A DNA stretch of 64,000 nucleotides, taken from positions 60,213-124,212 of the forward strand of contig CAVURO010000002.1 of the NCBI GenBank assembly GCA_963743945.1, written 5' to 3'. The first letter of the stretch is position 1, and each line of letters opens with the position of its first letter. The position numbers were made by a program, and so were the translations under genes. A model generated the notes under the pieces. It was not told the origin of the DNA, searched no databases, and was given only the letters and a program-made list of their open reading frames with translations. The DNA comes from JACOTK01 sp963743945 (GTDB lineage: Bacteria > Actinomycetota > Acidimicrobiia > Acidimicrobiales > CADCSY01). Positions 48,720 through 60,613 of the stretch are shown here, piece after piece.

Positions 48720-51320
48720 ATGACCGTATTTTCTGAGCAGCTGACTCGTCGAACCCTTGTGGTGGTCGGCAACGGGATGGTCGGGCACAAGCTGGTGGAG
48801 ACGCTGGTGGAGCGAGGGGCCACCGCAGAGTGGGACATCGTCACATTCTGTGAAGAAAGTCGGATGGCCTATGACCGGGTCGGGTTGACCTCGTTCTTCA
48901 GCGGCACCTCGGCAGAGGAGCTGTCGCTCGTGGAACCGGGCTTCTACGAGCACTCCGGCCTCCAGATCCACGTCGGAGATGCCGTGGTCGCGATCGATCG
49001 GGCGGCGCGCCAGGTCGAGTCGGCGAAGGGCAAGATCATCGCCTACGACGCCCTCGTGCTCGCGACGGGCTCGTATCCCTTCGTGCCGCCAGTACCGGGT
49101 CACGACCTTCCGGGATGTTTCGTGTATCGGACCATCGACGACCTGGAGGCGATCCGAGAGGCGGCCGTGGGCGCTCGGGCAGGCGCCGTGATCGGTGGCG
49201 GTCTCCTCGGCCTCGAAGCTGCGCACGCGCTGAAGACCCTCGGACTCGAGACCCACGTGGTCGAGTTCGCACCGCGCCTGATGCCCGTTCAGATCGATGA
49301 CGCCGGCGGAGGCTTCCTGCGGCGTCGCATCGAGGAGACCGGTGTGAGGATTCACACGGGCATGCAGACCTCGGAGGTCCTCGCAGGTGGGGAGGGCAGG
49401 GTCAAGGGCCTGCGATTCGTCGACGGCGACGATCTCCCGATCGACATACTCGTGTTCTCGGCCGGCATCCGCCCTCGGGACGAACTGGCGCTCTCCTGCG
49501 GGCTTGCGTTGGGCGAGCGAGGAGGTGTCGTGGTGGACGAGGCATGTCGCACGTCCGACCCTTCCGTCTTCGCCATCGGTGAATGTGCCCTGTTCGCCGG
49601 GCGGATCTACGGCCTGGTGGCGCCCGGCTATGACATGGCTCGTGTGGTGGCGGATCAGATCCTGGGAGGGAGCGCGTCGTTTGGGGGATCGGACATGTCC
49701 ACCAAGCTCAAGCTGATGGGCGTCGATGTCGCGAGCTTCGGCGATGCCTTCGCCAACACGCCCGGATCCGAATCCATCGTTTACGCCGACTCGACGACCT
49801 CGGTCTACAAGCGCCTGGTCGTCGACAACGCCGGTCAGGTTCTCGGCGGTATTCTGGTGGGCGACGCCACCTCCTACCAGTCCCTGCTCCAGATGATGCG
49901 CGGCGACATGCCCACCCCCGAGTCGCCCGGTTCGCTGCTCACACCCGAGGGAGCCGAGGGCGGCGGGCCGTCCATTGGCGTCGGTGCCCTGGGCGACGGC
50001 GCCATGATCTGTTCCTGCAACAACGTGACCAAGAAGACGATCACGGCGGCGATCGTCGCGGGCGAGCTCACCGAGGTCGGCGAGATCAAGGCCTGCACCA
50101 AGGCGGGTACCAGTTGCGGGGGGTGTGTGCCGCTCGTCACGGACCTGTTGAAGGACGAGTTGCGCAAGGCGGGTGTGGAGCTCTCCAACGCGGTGTGCGA
50201 GCACTTCGACTACAGCCGCCAGGAGCTGTTCGATGTGATTCGGGTGCATCGCTACACCTCGTTCTCGGAGGTGTTGGCCCATCACGGGAGCGGCAAGGGT
50301 TGCGAGGTCTGCAAGCCTGCGGTTGGGTCAATCCTCGCCTCGCTCGGCAACGGCTACATCCTGTCCCCCGACCAGGCACCGTTGCAGGACACGAACGATC
50401 ACTTTCTCGCGAACATGCAGAGGGACGGCACCTATTCGGTTGTCCCACGGGTTCCCGGTGGCGAGATCACCCCGGACCAACTCATCGTCATCGGCCAGGT
50501 TGCGAAGGATTTCGGGCTCTACACGAAGATCACCGGTGGGCAGCGGATCGATCTCTTCGGTGCCCGTGTCGACGACCTTCCCAGCATCTGGCAGCGGCTT
50601 GTCGACGCAGGCATGGAGTCGGGCCATGCGTACGGCAAGGCATTGCGAACCGTGAAGTCGTGCGTCGGTCTCACCTGGTGTCGATACGGTCAGCAGGACT
50701 CGACGGCGCTCGCCATAGAACTCGAGCTTCGCTACCGGGGACTGCGTTCACCGCACAAGCTGAAGTCGGCTGTCTCGGGTTGCACCCGGGAATGCGCCGA
50801 GGCCCAGTCGAAGGACTTCGGCATCATCGCGACGGAGCGCGGATGGAATCTCTACGTATGCGGCAACGGAGGCATCAAGCCGCAGCACGCGGTCCTGTTG
50901 GCGGAGGATCTCGACGCGGCAACGCTCGTCCGCCTCATCGATCGGTTCCTCATGTTCTACATCCGCACGGCCGATCGGCTCGAGCGCACGGCCACCTGGT
51001 TCAACAAGCTCGAGGGTGGCATCGAGTACCTCCGGTCGGTGGTGATCGACGACTCGCTCGGCATTGCCGATGAGCTGGAAGCGGACATGGCGCATCATGT
51101 GGCGACCTACGAATGTGAGTGGAAGGCAACCATCGCCGACCCGGAGCGGATGAAGCGGTTCCGTTCGTTCGTGAACTCCGACGAGCGCGACCCGTCGGTC
51201 GTCATGGTGCCCGAGCGTGATCAGATCCGTCCTGCAACCTTTGAGGAGAAGGTCGAACGACTTGCCCCCGAGGTGTTCGGCGTCCCGATCGTCATCCAGC
51301 CGATTGCGATCAAGCGATGA
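48720..51320 (+). CDS. nirB: Assimilatory nitrite reductase large subunit
   Basis: 866 residues, reduces nitrite to ammonium with NAD(P)H. N-terminal FAD/NADH reductase (VVVGNGMVGHKLVE, AVIGGGLLGLEAAHAL, VFAIGECA). A BFD-like [2Fe-2S] domain near 430-485 has CSCNNVTKKT and CTKAGTSCGGCVP. The sulfite/nitrite reductase half carries the siroheme-[4Fe-4S] cysteines in SCVGLTWCRYG and SGCTRECAEAQSKDFG. Only one BFD-like domain pair is evident. No strong ribosome site; GlnR-like boxes lie about 100 bases upstream. Heads the nitrate assimilation operon. Confidence 0.95.
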   Translation: MTVFSEQLTRRTLVVVGNGMVGHKLVETLVERGATAEWDIVTFCEESRMAYDRVGLTSFFSGTSAEELSLVEPGFYEHSGLQIHVGDAVVAIDRAARQVESAKGKIIAYDALVLATGSYPFVPPVPGHDLPGCFVYRTIDDLEAIREAAVGARAGAVIGGGLLGLEAAHALKTLGLETHVVEFAPRLMPVQIDDAGGGFLRRRIEETGVRIHTGMQTSEVLAGGEGRVKGLRFVDGDDLPIDILVFSAGIRPRDELALSCGLALGERGGVVVDEACRTSDPSVFAIGECALFAGRIYGLVAPGYDMARVVADQILGGSASFGGSDMSTKLKLMGVDVASFGDAFANTPGSESIVYADSTTSVYKRLVVDNAGQVLGGILVGDATSYQSLLQMMRGDMPTPESPGSLLTPEGAEGGGPSIGVGALGDGAMICSCNNVTKKTITAAIVAGELTEVGEIKACTKAGTSCGGCVPLVTDLLKDELRKAGVELSNAVCEHFDYSRQELFDVIRVHRYTSFSEVLAHHGSGKGCEVCKPAVGSILASLGNGYILSPDQAPLQDTNDHFLANMQRDGTYSVVPRVPGGEITPDQLIVIGQVAKDFGLYTKITGGQRIDLFGARVDDLPSIWQRLVDAGMESGHAYGKALRTVKSCVGLTWCRYGQQDSTALAIELELRYRGLRSPHKLKSAVSGCTRECAEAQSKDFGIIATERGWNLYVCGNGGIKPQHAVLLAEDLDAATLVRLIDRFLMFYIRTADRLERTATWFNKLEGGIEYLRSVVIDDSLGIADELEADMAHHVATYECEWKATIADPERMKRFRSFVNSDERDPSVVMVPERDQIRPATFEEKVERLAPEVFGVPIVIQPIAIKR

Positions 51321-51676
51321 GCCGGGAGGCGCTCCTCACCTGGGTGGACGTCTGTCCACTCGATGAGCTCATGGTCGATCGCGGCGTGTGCGTGCTGGCG
51401 GAGGGTGTTCAGGTGGCGGTCTTTCGAGTCGCGCCCGACGACGATCTCTATGCCGTGTCGAACTTCGACCCCATCGGCAGGGCGTTTGTCATGTCACGGG
51501 GCATCGTGGGCTCACGAGGCGACATCCCCAAGGTCGCGTCCCCGCTGTACAAGCAGAACTTCGACCTGCGCACCGGTCTGTGCCTTGACGATCCGTCGAT
51601 CAGTCTGCAGGTCTTCCCGATTCACGTGGCGGACGGCATGGTCAGGGTCGGCGTCGCGGGAGCGAGCTCCGCGTGA
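51317..51676 (+). CDS. nirD: Nitrite reductase small subunit
   Basis: 119 residues of the Rieske-like NirD fold. FDPIGRAFVMSRGIVGSRGDIPKVASPLYKQNFDLRTGLCLDD is recognisable across two blocks. Like other NirD proteins it lacks the Cys/His cluster ligands, so this is the family norm and not a defect. Overlaps nirB (ATGA) and the next gene (GTGA). Confidence 0.94.
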   Translation: MSREALLTWVDVCPLDELMVDRGVCVLAEGVQVAVFRVAPDDDLYAVSNFDPIGRAFVMSRGIVGSRGDIPKVASPLYKQNFDLRTGLCLDDPSISLQVFPIHVADGMVRVGVAGASSA

Positions 51677-53205
51677 TCACCGATCCTCCTCGCATGTTCG
51701 ATCTGGAGGGCATCACCGATGAGGGGCCCGAGCTCCTCCCCCTCGACGCAGGCGAGCAGTACCGGTTCGGCTTCGCCATGGACGCGTGCATCGGCTGTCA
51801 TTCCTGCGAGGTCGCGTGTGCCGAGCAGAATGCCACACCGGTTGATCTCGCCTGGCGACACGTCGGCGAGTTGGAGGGTGGCGTCTTCCCTGAGACCCGC
51901 CGCTTCAGCCTGTCGATGGCGTGCAACCACTGCCTGGAGCCGACCTGTCTGTCCGGATGCCCCACCAAGGCGTATGTGAAGCTCACCAACGGTGTGGTGA
52001 AGCACGAGGCCGATGAGTGCATCGGCTGTCAGTACTGCATCTGGAACTGCCCCTACGAGGTGCCGGTCTTCGATCCCGACCGACGTATCGTCTCCAAGTG
52101 CGACATGTGCCTGCCCCGCCTCGAGGCGGGTGAGAACCCGGCCTGCGTGATGGCCTGTCCGACCCATGCCATCTCGGTGGAGGTGGTCGATGTCGACCGA
52201 TGGCGTGCCGACCATCGGGAAGCCGACGCCCCGGGCCTTCCCCCGTCGTCGATCACCCTTTCGACAACCCGCATCTCGTTGCCGGTGGACCTGCCCGATG
52301 ACCTGGTCGCAGCGAGCGATCATCGGGTTGAGCTCGAGGATCCACACTGGCCGCTGGTGGTCCTCACGTTGCTCACACAGCTCTCCATGGGGGCGATGGC
52401 ATCGACGGTGTTCCTGGAGCTTGTCGGAGCGGGCGCCGTGGAAGGCGACGGGCTCGCAGGGGGGGCGGTTGGCGCGTTCCTCGCGGGCGCACTGGCGATG
52501 AGCGCCTCCTTCCTGCATCTCGGGCGTCCCGCCTACGCCTTCAAGGCGCTGCGCAACGTTCGGACCTCCTGGATGAGTCGGGAGGTGGCACTCTTCGGGG
52601 CGTTTTCGGTGACGTCGCTGTTGTACGCCGGGGCCTGGTACCTCGATCGGGGGTTGCCGACCGTTCCACTCGGGCTCCTTGCCGTTCTGGCGGGTTTGAT
52701 CGGCGTCTATGCGAGCGGGCGGCTGTATCTGGTCCCGGCTCGTCCGGTCTGGCAGTCACGTCGCACGCTGGTCTCGTTCTTTGCCACGGGCCTCTCGCTC
52801 GGTCCGTTGTTCGCGTTGACCTTCCTCGAGCGGAGTTCGCTCGAACGCGCATGGATGTTGTGGCTCGTCGCCGGCTCGATCGGTGGAACGCTCGCCCAAC
52901 TCGGCGTTCATGCGCACCTGGTGCGTGCCGTCAGGTCGGCGACCGACCACCAGCACCGCGGCACGGGCTACCTGTTGCTCAATCGCTGTCGGGGTCTGTT
53001 CGCTCTCCGTCTCCTGGCGGCCTTTGCCGGCCTCGCCCTGGTCGTGTCCCTGACGGGCACCCCGCTCGCCGGTGACGAGGCCTCCGGTCGGCTGGTCGTC
53101 GCCCTGGGGGTCCTGGGCGCCGGTGAGCTTGCGGGTCGGTACCTGTTCTTCGTGACCGTCGTGCCGTTTCGGGTGGCGGGCAGCTTCTTCGGCAGGCACC
53201 GATGA
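51673..53205 (+). CDS. Iron-sulfur protein fused to a DmsC-like membrane anchor
   Basis: 510 residues. Residues about 30-180 hold four [4Fe-4S] cluster motifs of the DmsB/NrfC type: CIGCHSCEVAC, CNHCLEPTCLSGCP, CIGCQYCIWNCP and CDMCLPRLEAGENPACVMACP. Residues about 220-510 form an eight-helix DmsC-like quinol-interacting anchor (ASTVFLELVGAG, SFLHLGRPAYAFKALRN, SWMSREVALFGAF). Normally these are two proteins. Between nirD and a nitrate reductase gene, with overlaps on both sides, it probably feeds quinol electrons to the reductase from the cytoplasmic face. That would make assimilation membrane-linked. Confidence 0.9.
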   Translation: MITDPPRMFDLEGITDEGPELLPLDAGEQYRFGFAMDACIGCHSCEVACAEQNATPVDLAWRHVGELEGGVFPETRRFSLSMACNHCLEPTCLSGCPTKAYVKLTNGVVKHEADECIGCQYCIWNCPYEVPVFDPDRRIVSKCDMCLPRLEAGENPACVMACPTHAISVEVVDVDRWRADHREADAPGLPPSSITLSTTRISLPVDLPDDLVAASDHRVELEDPHWPLVVLTLLTQLSMGAMASTVFLELVGAGAVEGDGLAGGAVGAFLAGALAMSASFLHLGRPAYAFKALRNVRTSWMSREVALFGAFSVTSLLYAGAWYLDRGLPTVPLGLLAVLAGLIGVYASGRLYLVPARPVWQSRRTLVSFFATGLSLGPLFALTFLERSSLERAWMLWLVAGSIGGTLAQLGVHAHLVRAVRSATDHQHRGTGYLLLNRCRGLFALRLLAAFAGLALVVSLTGTPLAGDEASGRLVVALGVLGAGELAGRYLFFVTVVPFRVAGSFFGRHR

Positions 53206-55400
53206 GCACGATCAAGCGACGCGGTTTGACGCATCTCCTCGGCCTGGGCACTCGATCCGACGACGTTGGATACGGCACCGACGAGCGTTTCGGTGTGCTC
53301 AACCGCACGCGCCTGCCCGAGCGCTGGGTGAAGACCACCTGTGGTTACTGCTCCGTCGGTTGCGGCATGGAGATCGGCGTCCGAGACGGCGTGGCGATCA
53401 GCGTCAAGGGTGATCCCGACCACCCTGTCAACATGGGCCGCTTGTGCCCGAAGGGACTCTCCGAGCATCACACCATCGACGCCGAGGGCCGCCTCACCCG
53501 ACCACTGGTGCGCGGAGCCGTCGGAGGGCCGCGGACGCCGGTGACCTGGGATCTCGCCATCGACACCTTGGTGGAGCGCTTCGGTCGAATTCTCGAGGAG
53601 CACGGACCCGGGTCGGTGGCCGTCATCAGCACGGGTCAGCTCGTGACCGAGGAGTTCTACGCACTCGGCAAGCTCATCCGCCTCGGTTTCGGGCTGGAGC
53701 ACTTCGACGGCAACACCACGCTGTGCATGTCGAGCGCCGTCTCGGGCTACAAGAAGACCTTCGGAAGCGACGGTCCTCCCGGTTCGTATCAAGATCTGAA
53801 CGAAGCCGACTGCATTCTGCTGGTGGGGGCGAACATCGCCGACAACCACCCGTTGCTGACCCCCCGAGTGCTGGAGAACGATGAGGCGACCGTGATCGTG
53901 GTGGACCCGAGGGTCACCAAGACCGCCATGATCGCCGACATCCACGTGCCGGTTCGTCCTCGCAGCGACATCACCTTTCTGAACGGTCTGATCAAGGTCA
54001 TCATCGACGAGGGCATGGTCGATCAGGCGTATGTCTCGAACCACACCCAGGGATTCGAGGAGTTGGCCGCCCATGTGCAGCGCTACGACGCCGACTTCGT
54101 GGCCCTGGAGTGCGGCATCAGCGCGGACATGGTCCGCACCGTCGCGCGCAAGGTCGGGCGGGCAGAACGTGCCTTCGTAGCCTGGACCATGGGCGTCAAC
54201 CATTCGACGCAGGGCACCGAGACGGTGACGTTGCTCAACACCCTGTGCCTCATCACCGGCAACATCGGCCGCAACGGAGCAGCGCCCTTCTCGATCACCG
54301 GTCAGTGCAATGCCATGGGCACCCGTGAGACGGGGTTCACGGCGTCGATGCCGGGTTATCGGGCCTACGACAACGAGGCCGAACGGGCGGAGCTCGCCGA
54401 GTTGTGGGGCCTGCCCATCGGTCGGATTCCCACGCAGCGGGGCCGGGCTTATCCCGACATCATCGAAGGCGTCCTCGAGGGCTCGATCAAGGGCCTGTGG
54501 ATCATTGCAACCAATCCCCCGGTCTCCTTTCCCAACCGGGGCAAGCTCGAGTGGGCGCTCTCCAAGCTCGACTTCCTCGTCGTCCAGGACGGATACGAGA
54601 CACCGACAACCGAACTTGCCGATCTGGTGTTGCCGGCGGCCATCTGGGGGGAGAAGGACGGGACTTACACCAACTCGGAGCGGCGCGTGTCGCGGGTAGC
54701 CAAAGCCGTGGAGCCGCCCGGCGAGGCACGATCCGACTTCGACATCTTTCTGGCCATCGCTGATCGACTGGGCAAGCGGGACGAGCTCTATCCCGGGTGG
54801 CAGACCCCCGAGGATGCGTTCAACGAGTGGACCCGGGTTTCCGAGGGTCGTTTGTGCGACTACAGCGCCATCACCTGGGACCGCATCGCGCGGGCCGGTG
54901 GCGTGCAGTGGCCCTGCACGGCCGAGACCGAGGAGCCGGCGGGTACGCGGAGCCTGTACGCGGACGGCCGATTTCCCACGGCTTCGGGCCGGGCCATGTT
55001 GTGGCCCGTCACCCTCGAACCCATTGCCGACGCGCCGAGCGACCAGTTCCCGTTCTTCCTCAACACGGGTCGCACGGTGGAGCATTGGCACACGCGCACC
55101 AAGACAGGACGGGTGGACATCCTCGAGTCGCTGGCTCCCGAGGGATGGGTCGAGGTCAACCCGTTGGATGCCGCTCGCCTGGGTGTGAGCTCGGGTGAGC
55201 GCGTGCGTCTGGTTTCGCGCCGGGGCCAGGTCGAGGGCATTCCGGTGCGTGTCACTGGTATCGTGCGAGAGGGTGAGGTGTTTGTGCCTTTCCACTACAA
55301 CGAGTTGTGCGTGAATCGGTTGACGGTCGACGAGTTCGACCCGATCTCGCGTGAACCCAACTACAAGCAGTCGGCCGTACGCATCGAGATCGAGCACTAG
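53202..55400 (+). CDS. nasA: Molybdopterin nitrate reductase, NasA/NarB-like
   Basis: 732 residues of the DMSO reductase superfamily. The N-terminal cluster is CGYCSVGCGMEIG plus GRLCPKG. Then come LCMSSAVSGYKKTFGSDGPPG and NPPVSFPNRG, with a C-terminal FFLNTGRTVEHWHTRTKTGR as in assimilatory nitrate reductases. No twin-arginine signal: RRGLTHLLGLG lacks the RRxFLK pattern and a hydrophobic core, so it acts in the cytoplasm. It lacks the C-terminal BFD [2Fe-2S] domain of many NasA enzymes, which fits use of the fused iron-sulfur anchor as donor. Overlaps that gene (ATGA). Confidence 0.92.
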   Translation: MSTIKRRGLTHLLGLGTRSDDVGYGTDERFGVLNRTRLPERWVKTTCGYCSVGCGMEIGVRDGVAISVKGDPDHPVNMGRLCPKGLSEHHTIDAEGRLTRPLVRGAVGGPRTPVTWDLAIDTLVERFGRILEEHGPGSVAVISTGQLVTEEFYALGKLIRLGFGLEHFDGNTTLCMSSAVSGYKKTFGSDGPPGSYQDLNEADCILLVGANIADNHPLLTPRVLENDEATVIVVDPRVTKTAMIADIHVPVRPRSDITFLNGLIKVIIDEGMVDQAYVSNHTQGFEELAAHVQRYDADFVALECGISADMVRTVARKVGRAERAFVAWTMGVNHSTQGTETVTLLNTLCLITGNIGRNGAAPFSITGQCNAMGTRETGFTASMPGYRAYDNEAERAELAELWGLPIGRIPTQRGRAYPDIIEGVLEGSIKGLWIIATNPPVSFPNRGKLEWALSKLDFLVVQDGYETPTTELADLVLPAAIWGEKDGTYTNSERRVSRVAKAVEPPGEARSDFDIFLAIADRLGKRDELYPGWQTPEDAFNEWTRVSEGRLCDYSAITWDRIARAGGVQWPCTAETEEPAGTRSLYADGRFPTASGRAMLWPVTLEPIADAPSDQFPFFLNTGRTVEHWHTRTKTGRVDILESLAPEGWVEVNPLDAARLGVSSGERVRLVSRRGQVEGIPVRVTGIVREGEVFVPFHYNELCVNRLTVDEFDPISREPNYKQSAVRIEIEH

Positions 55401-55462
55401 ACCAGATCGAGCACTGGAGGGGCCCCGTGGTTGGGGGTTCCCGGGACACCGAGGGGGAATCC

Positions 55463-55951
55463 ATGACACTGCACGATCATCAAATCGCCTCGCTGCAGGG
55501 CGAGGCCGGGAGCATGGGCGCCTACAAGGGCCAAACACTGCTCATCGTGAACGTGGCGTCGAAGTGTGGGCTCACCCCGCAGTACGAAGGGTTGGAGCGG
55601 CTGCACGAGCGTTTCGGTGATCAGGGGTTCTCGGTGTTGGGCTTTCCGTGCAACCAGTTCGGTGGACAGGAGCCCGGGACACCGGACGAGATCGCCTCGT
55701 TCTGCTCGTCCAGATTCGGGGTGACCTTCCCCCTGACCGAGAAGATCGAGGTCAATGGACCCGATCGTCACCCGATCTACGAGGAGCTGGTCCGGACCGA
55801 GGACGCCGAGGGCAAGGCCGGCGACATCACCTGGAACTTCGAGAAGTTCCTCGTCGGCCCCGACGGCGCCGTCGCCGCACGATTTCGCCCGATGACCGAC
55901 CCCGAGGCCCCGGAGGTCATCGCCGCGATCGAGGCGCTCCTGGCCTCCTGA
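55463..55951 (+). CDS. Glutathione peroxidase family protein
   Basis: 162 residues. Catalytic Cys35 in VASKCGLTPQY, the Gln in FPCNQFGGQEPG and the Trp-Asn in ITWNFEKFLV complete the active site. It is the Cys form, probably thioredoxin-dependent as in most bacteria. ATG 55463 follows GAGGGGGAA. It trails the nitrate operon by 62 bases and may be read through with it, giving peroxide defence. Confidence 0.94.
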   Translation: MTLHDHQIASLQGEAGSMGAYKGQTLLIVNVASKCGLTPQYEGLERLHERFGDQGFSVLGFPCNQFGGQEPGTPDEIASFCSSRFGVTFPLTEKIEVNGPDRHPIYEELVRTEDAEGKAGDITWNFEKFLVGPDGAVAARFRPMTDPEAPEVIAAIEALLAS

Positions 55952-56072
55952 GTGGGGCCCGTCACCTGCCCGGTCAGGGCGGCGGTTCCTCAGGCGGACC
56001 AGGGGGCGACTCGTTGTCCCTTCGACGGGCGGCCGATGCGCACATGTGCGTGTCGGTGAGGGTGGCTCCCCA

Positions 56073-57071
56073 CTATGGGGTCGGAACCGTCTCCAGGAGG
56101 CCCGTGGCGAGGGAGTGCAGATGGTCCACGGCCGGGCCGGGCTCAAAGGCGGCAATGGCACCGATTGCCTCGTCGCAGTAGTGAAGCGCCACCTCGCGGG
56201 CGTCGGTGACCCCGGTGGTCGCCCGCACGAGATCGCGAGCGTGGGCCACGTCGGCAGGGCCGAGCGGTCCGCCGAGGAGGGCGGCGAGTTTCGGGCCCTC
56301 CGCCGTTGTTCGGAGCGCCCGGAGGATGGGCAGGGTGTAGATCCCCTCGGCGAGGTCGTTGCCGGCCGGCTTTCCGAGCTGCTCGTCGGTCGCAACCACA
56401 TCGAGGATGTCGTCGATGATCTGAAAGGCCATGCCGTAGCGATCACCGAAGACGGTCAGCGCCTCGATCTGCTCCCGGGGAAGCTCGGCCACGATCGCTC
56501 CGATCCGGCACGCCGATGCGAAGAGCGACGCCGTCTTGCCGGCGATCGCGGCGAGGTACTGATCCTCGGTTCGGGCGGCGTCGAAGGTGGTCTGCAGCTC
56601 CCGTACCTGTCCTTCGCACAGTGAGCCGATGGTGGCGGCGAGGAGGCCCGCAACCTCGGTTCCGAGGGAGGCGGCGATCTCCGATGCCTTCGCCAGGAGG
56701 AAGTCCCCCGCGAGGATGGCCCGCAGATTGCCCCAGCGGGCATTGACCGACTCCACGCCGCGGCGTGTCTCGGCCTCGTCCATCACGTCGTCGTGATAGA
56801 GCGAGCCGAGGTGGACGAGCTCGACCGAGACGCCCCCCAGGATGACCTCGTCACTGACCGGGGGAAGCCCCTCACCCGGGACCGGGCGCAATCCGCAGGA
56901 TCCGGCGGCGATGGCCATGACCGGGCGGAGTCGCTTGCCTCCCGCCTTGGCCAGATGGCTTGCGAGCTCGGTCAGATACGGGTCGTCGGCCCGCAACGAG
57001 GCCAGGAGAGCATGTTCAACTCGTTCGATCTCCAGACTGATCCGGGGCAGGCCGGGAAAAGGGGACGCCAC
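56073..57071 (-). CDS. Polyprenyl diphosphate synthase
   Basis: About 332 residues. Long-chain trans-isoprenyl synthase, probably making the menaquinone side chain. First Asp-rich motif YHDDVMDEAETRRG and second FQIIDDILDV are intact, with GGKRLRPVMAI and GDFLLAKA. Small residues upstream of the first motif (SLY) suit a long product. GTG 57071 has TACCGT 7 bases upstream. GTG 57080 overlaps that box. Confidence 0.92.
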   Translation of the reverse strand: MASPFPGLPRISLEIERVEHALLASLRADDPYLTELASHLAKAGGKRLRPVMAIAAGSCGLRPVPGEGLPPVSDEVILGGVSVELVHLGSLYHDDVMDEAETRRGVESVNARWGNLRAILAGDFLLAKASEIAASLGTEVAGLLAATIGSLCEGQVRELQTTFDAARTEDQYLAAIAGKTASLFASACRIGAIVAELPREQIEALTVFGDRYGMAFQIIDDILDVVATDEQLGKPAGNDLAEGIYTLPILRALRTTAEGPKLAALLGGPLGPADVAHARDLVRATTGVTDAREVALHYCDEAIGAIAAFEPGPAVDHLHSLATGLLETVPTP

Positions 57072-57264
57072 GGACCTCACGGTAGTGGTCCTGCAGCCGT
57101 GAGCGCGAAACCTGCCGAATCGCCCACGCTCCGATCTCTTGCAACGTGGGCGATCAGGCCGACAGGGCCACCAGAGTTCGGTGGTCGGGTTCCGCGGCAC
57201 AAAGCACGGGGCGGATCGGTAGACTGCCTACAGTATTCGCCAGTTACAGGGGAAGGCGGCGACC

Positions 57265-59766
<2,502 letters not shown>

Positions 59767-59792
59767 CGCCTGTCCGCAACCCGAGCTGTTCC

Positions 59793-59827
59793 GTGGCCCC
59801 CGCCGGTGCGGGGGTCACGGGCGTTTT
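59793..59827 (+). terminator. Terminator after clpC
   Basis: GTGGCCCCCGC and GCGGGGGTCAC pair over 11 positions (one G-T) around loop CGGT, followed by GGGCGTTTT. It lies 26 bases after the clpC stop and just before the promoter of the next gene. Confidence 0.75.
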
Positions 59828-59851
59828 GGGCCCCTCCACTACGGTGTCTTC

Positions 59852-60613
59852 GTGCTCGCCTCATCTCGTCGGCCGCGTCCTTGTCGATCTCTTCGTCGAC
59901 ACCGGAAGGGCCCGCTGCTGGTCGTTCTTGCTCTGGCGGTGTCAGCGTGCAAGGTGGATGTCCAGGTAGCGGTTGACGCCGAGACGAACGGGACGGGCAA
60001 GGTCGAGGTGACCGTCACGCTCGACGATGAGGCAACGGCGAGAACCCCGAACCTGTCGAGCCTGCTGCGGGTCGAGGACCTTCGTGCCACGGGCTGGACG
60101 GTGGTGGGCCCGACACGGGCCGGTGCCCGCACCGTGCTGCGTGCCGGCAAGGGTTTCCGTACGCCTGCCGAGGCGGCCAAGGTTCTCGACGAGGTGAGTG
60201 GACCCGATGGGCCGCTGAGCGGCTTCACGTTGAAGCGGGAACGCAAGGCTCTGTGGTGGGCCTGGACGTTCGAGGGCGACCTCGACCTGACGGGTGGCAT
60301 CGAGCGCTTCGGGGACCCCGAGCTTCGGGCCCAACTCGAGGGCTCCAGCTTCGGCCTGGAGGCGACCAGGGTGCAGGAGGCGTTCGGTCTGCAGGTCGCC
60401 CTGCGGTTGCCCGGCCGGGTGGAGGCCGAGGCCGCCGAGAGGGTGGACGGCCGAGCGGCCTGGAAGGGGAGCTTTGGTGACCGCAGCACGTTGATGGCCT
60501 CGAGCCGGGACTGGGACGTCTCCCGGATTGCCGCCGGTGTGGCGGCGTTGGCCGTGATCGGCTTCGTGGTGCTGTGGTTCCGGCTCAGGCGGACCCGGAG
60601 GGCATCTGGATGA
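59852..60613 (+). CDS. Lipoprotein with C-terminal membrane helix (LppM-like)
   Basis: 253 residues. Basic N-terminus then signal with lipobox AVSAC, followed by a beta-rich domain (KVDVQVAVDAETNGTGKVEV ... LDDEA). A single helix near the end (GVAALAVIGFVVLWFRL) is followed by a basic tail. The order resembles the actinobacterial LppM family, which is a tentative match. GTG 59852 has TACGGT 6 bases upstream (leaderless). Its last 29 bases overlap the convergent VOC gene. Confidence 0.8.
   Translation: MLASSRRPRPCRSLRRHRKGPLLVVLALAVSACKVDVQVAVDAETNGTGKVEVTVTLDDEATARTPNLSSLLRVEDLRATGWTVVGPTRAGARTVLRAGKGFRTPAEAAKVLDEVSGPDGPLSGFTLKRERKALWWAWTFEGDLDLTGGIERFGDPELRAQLEGSSFGLEATRVQEAFGLQVALRLPGRVEAEAAERVDGRAAWKGSFGDRSTLMASSRDWDVSRIAAGVAALAVIGFVVLWFRLRRTRRASG

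Noticed and set aside
51317..51676. NirD considered defective because Rieske ligands are missing
   Set aside because: NirD family proteins normally lack the Cys/His ligands.
52968..55538. An 856-codon minus-strand open frame across nasA
   Set aside because: Same shadow effect. nasA has all its motifs in the plus frame and operon overlaps on both sides.
60585..60613. Overlap of the lipoprotein and VOC genes taken as a sign that one is false
   Set aside because: Both have clear domains to their ends, and short convergent overlaps occur elsewhere in the window.
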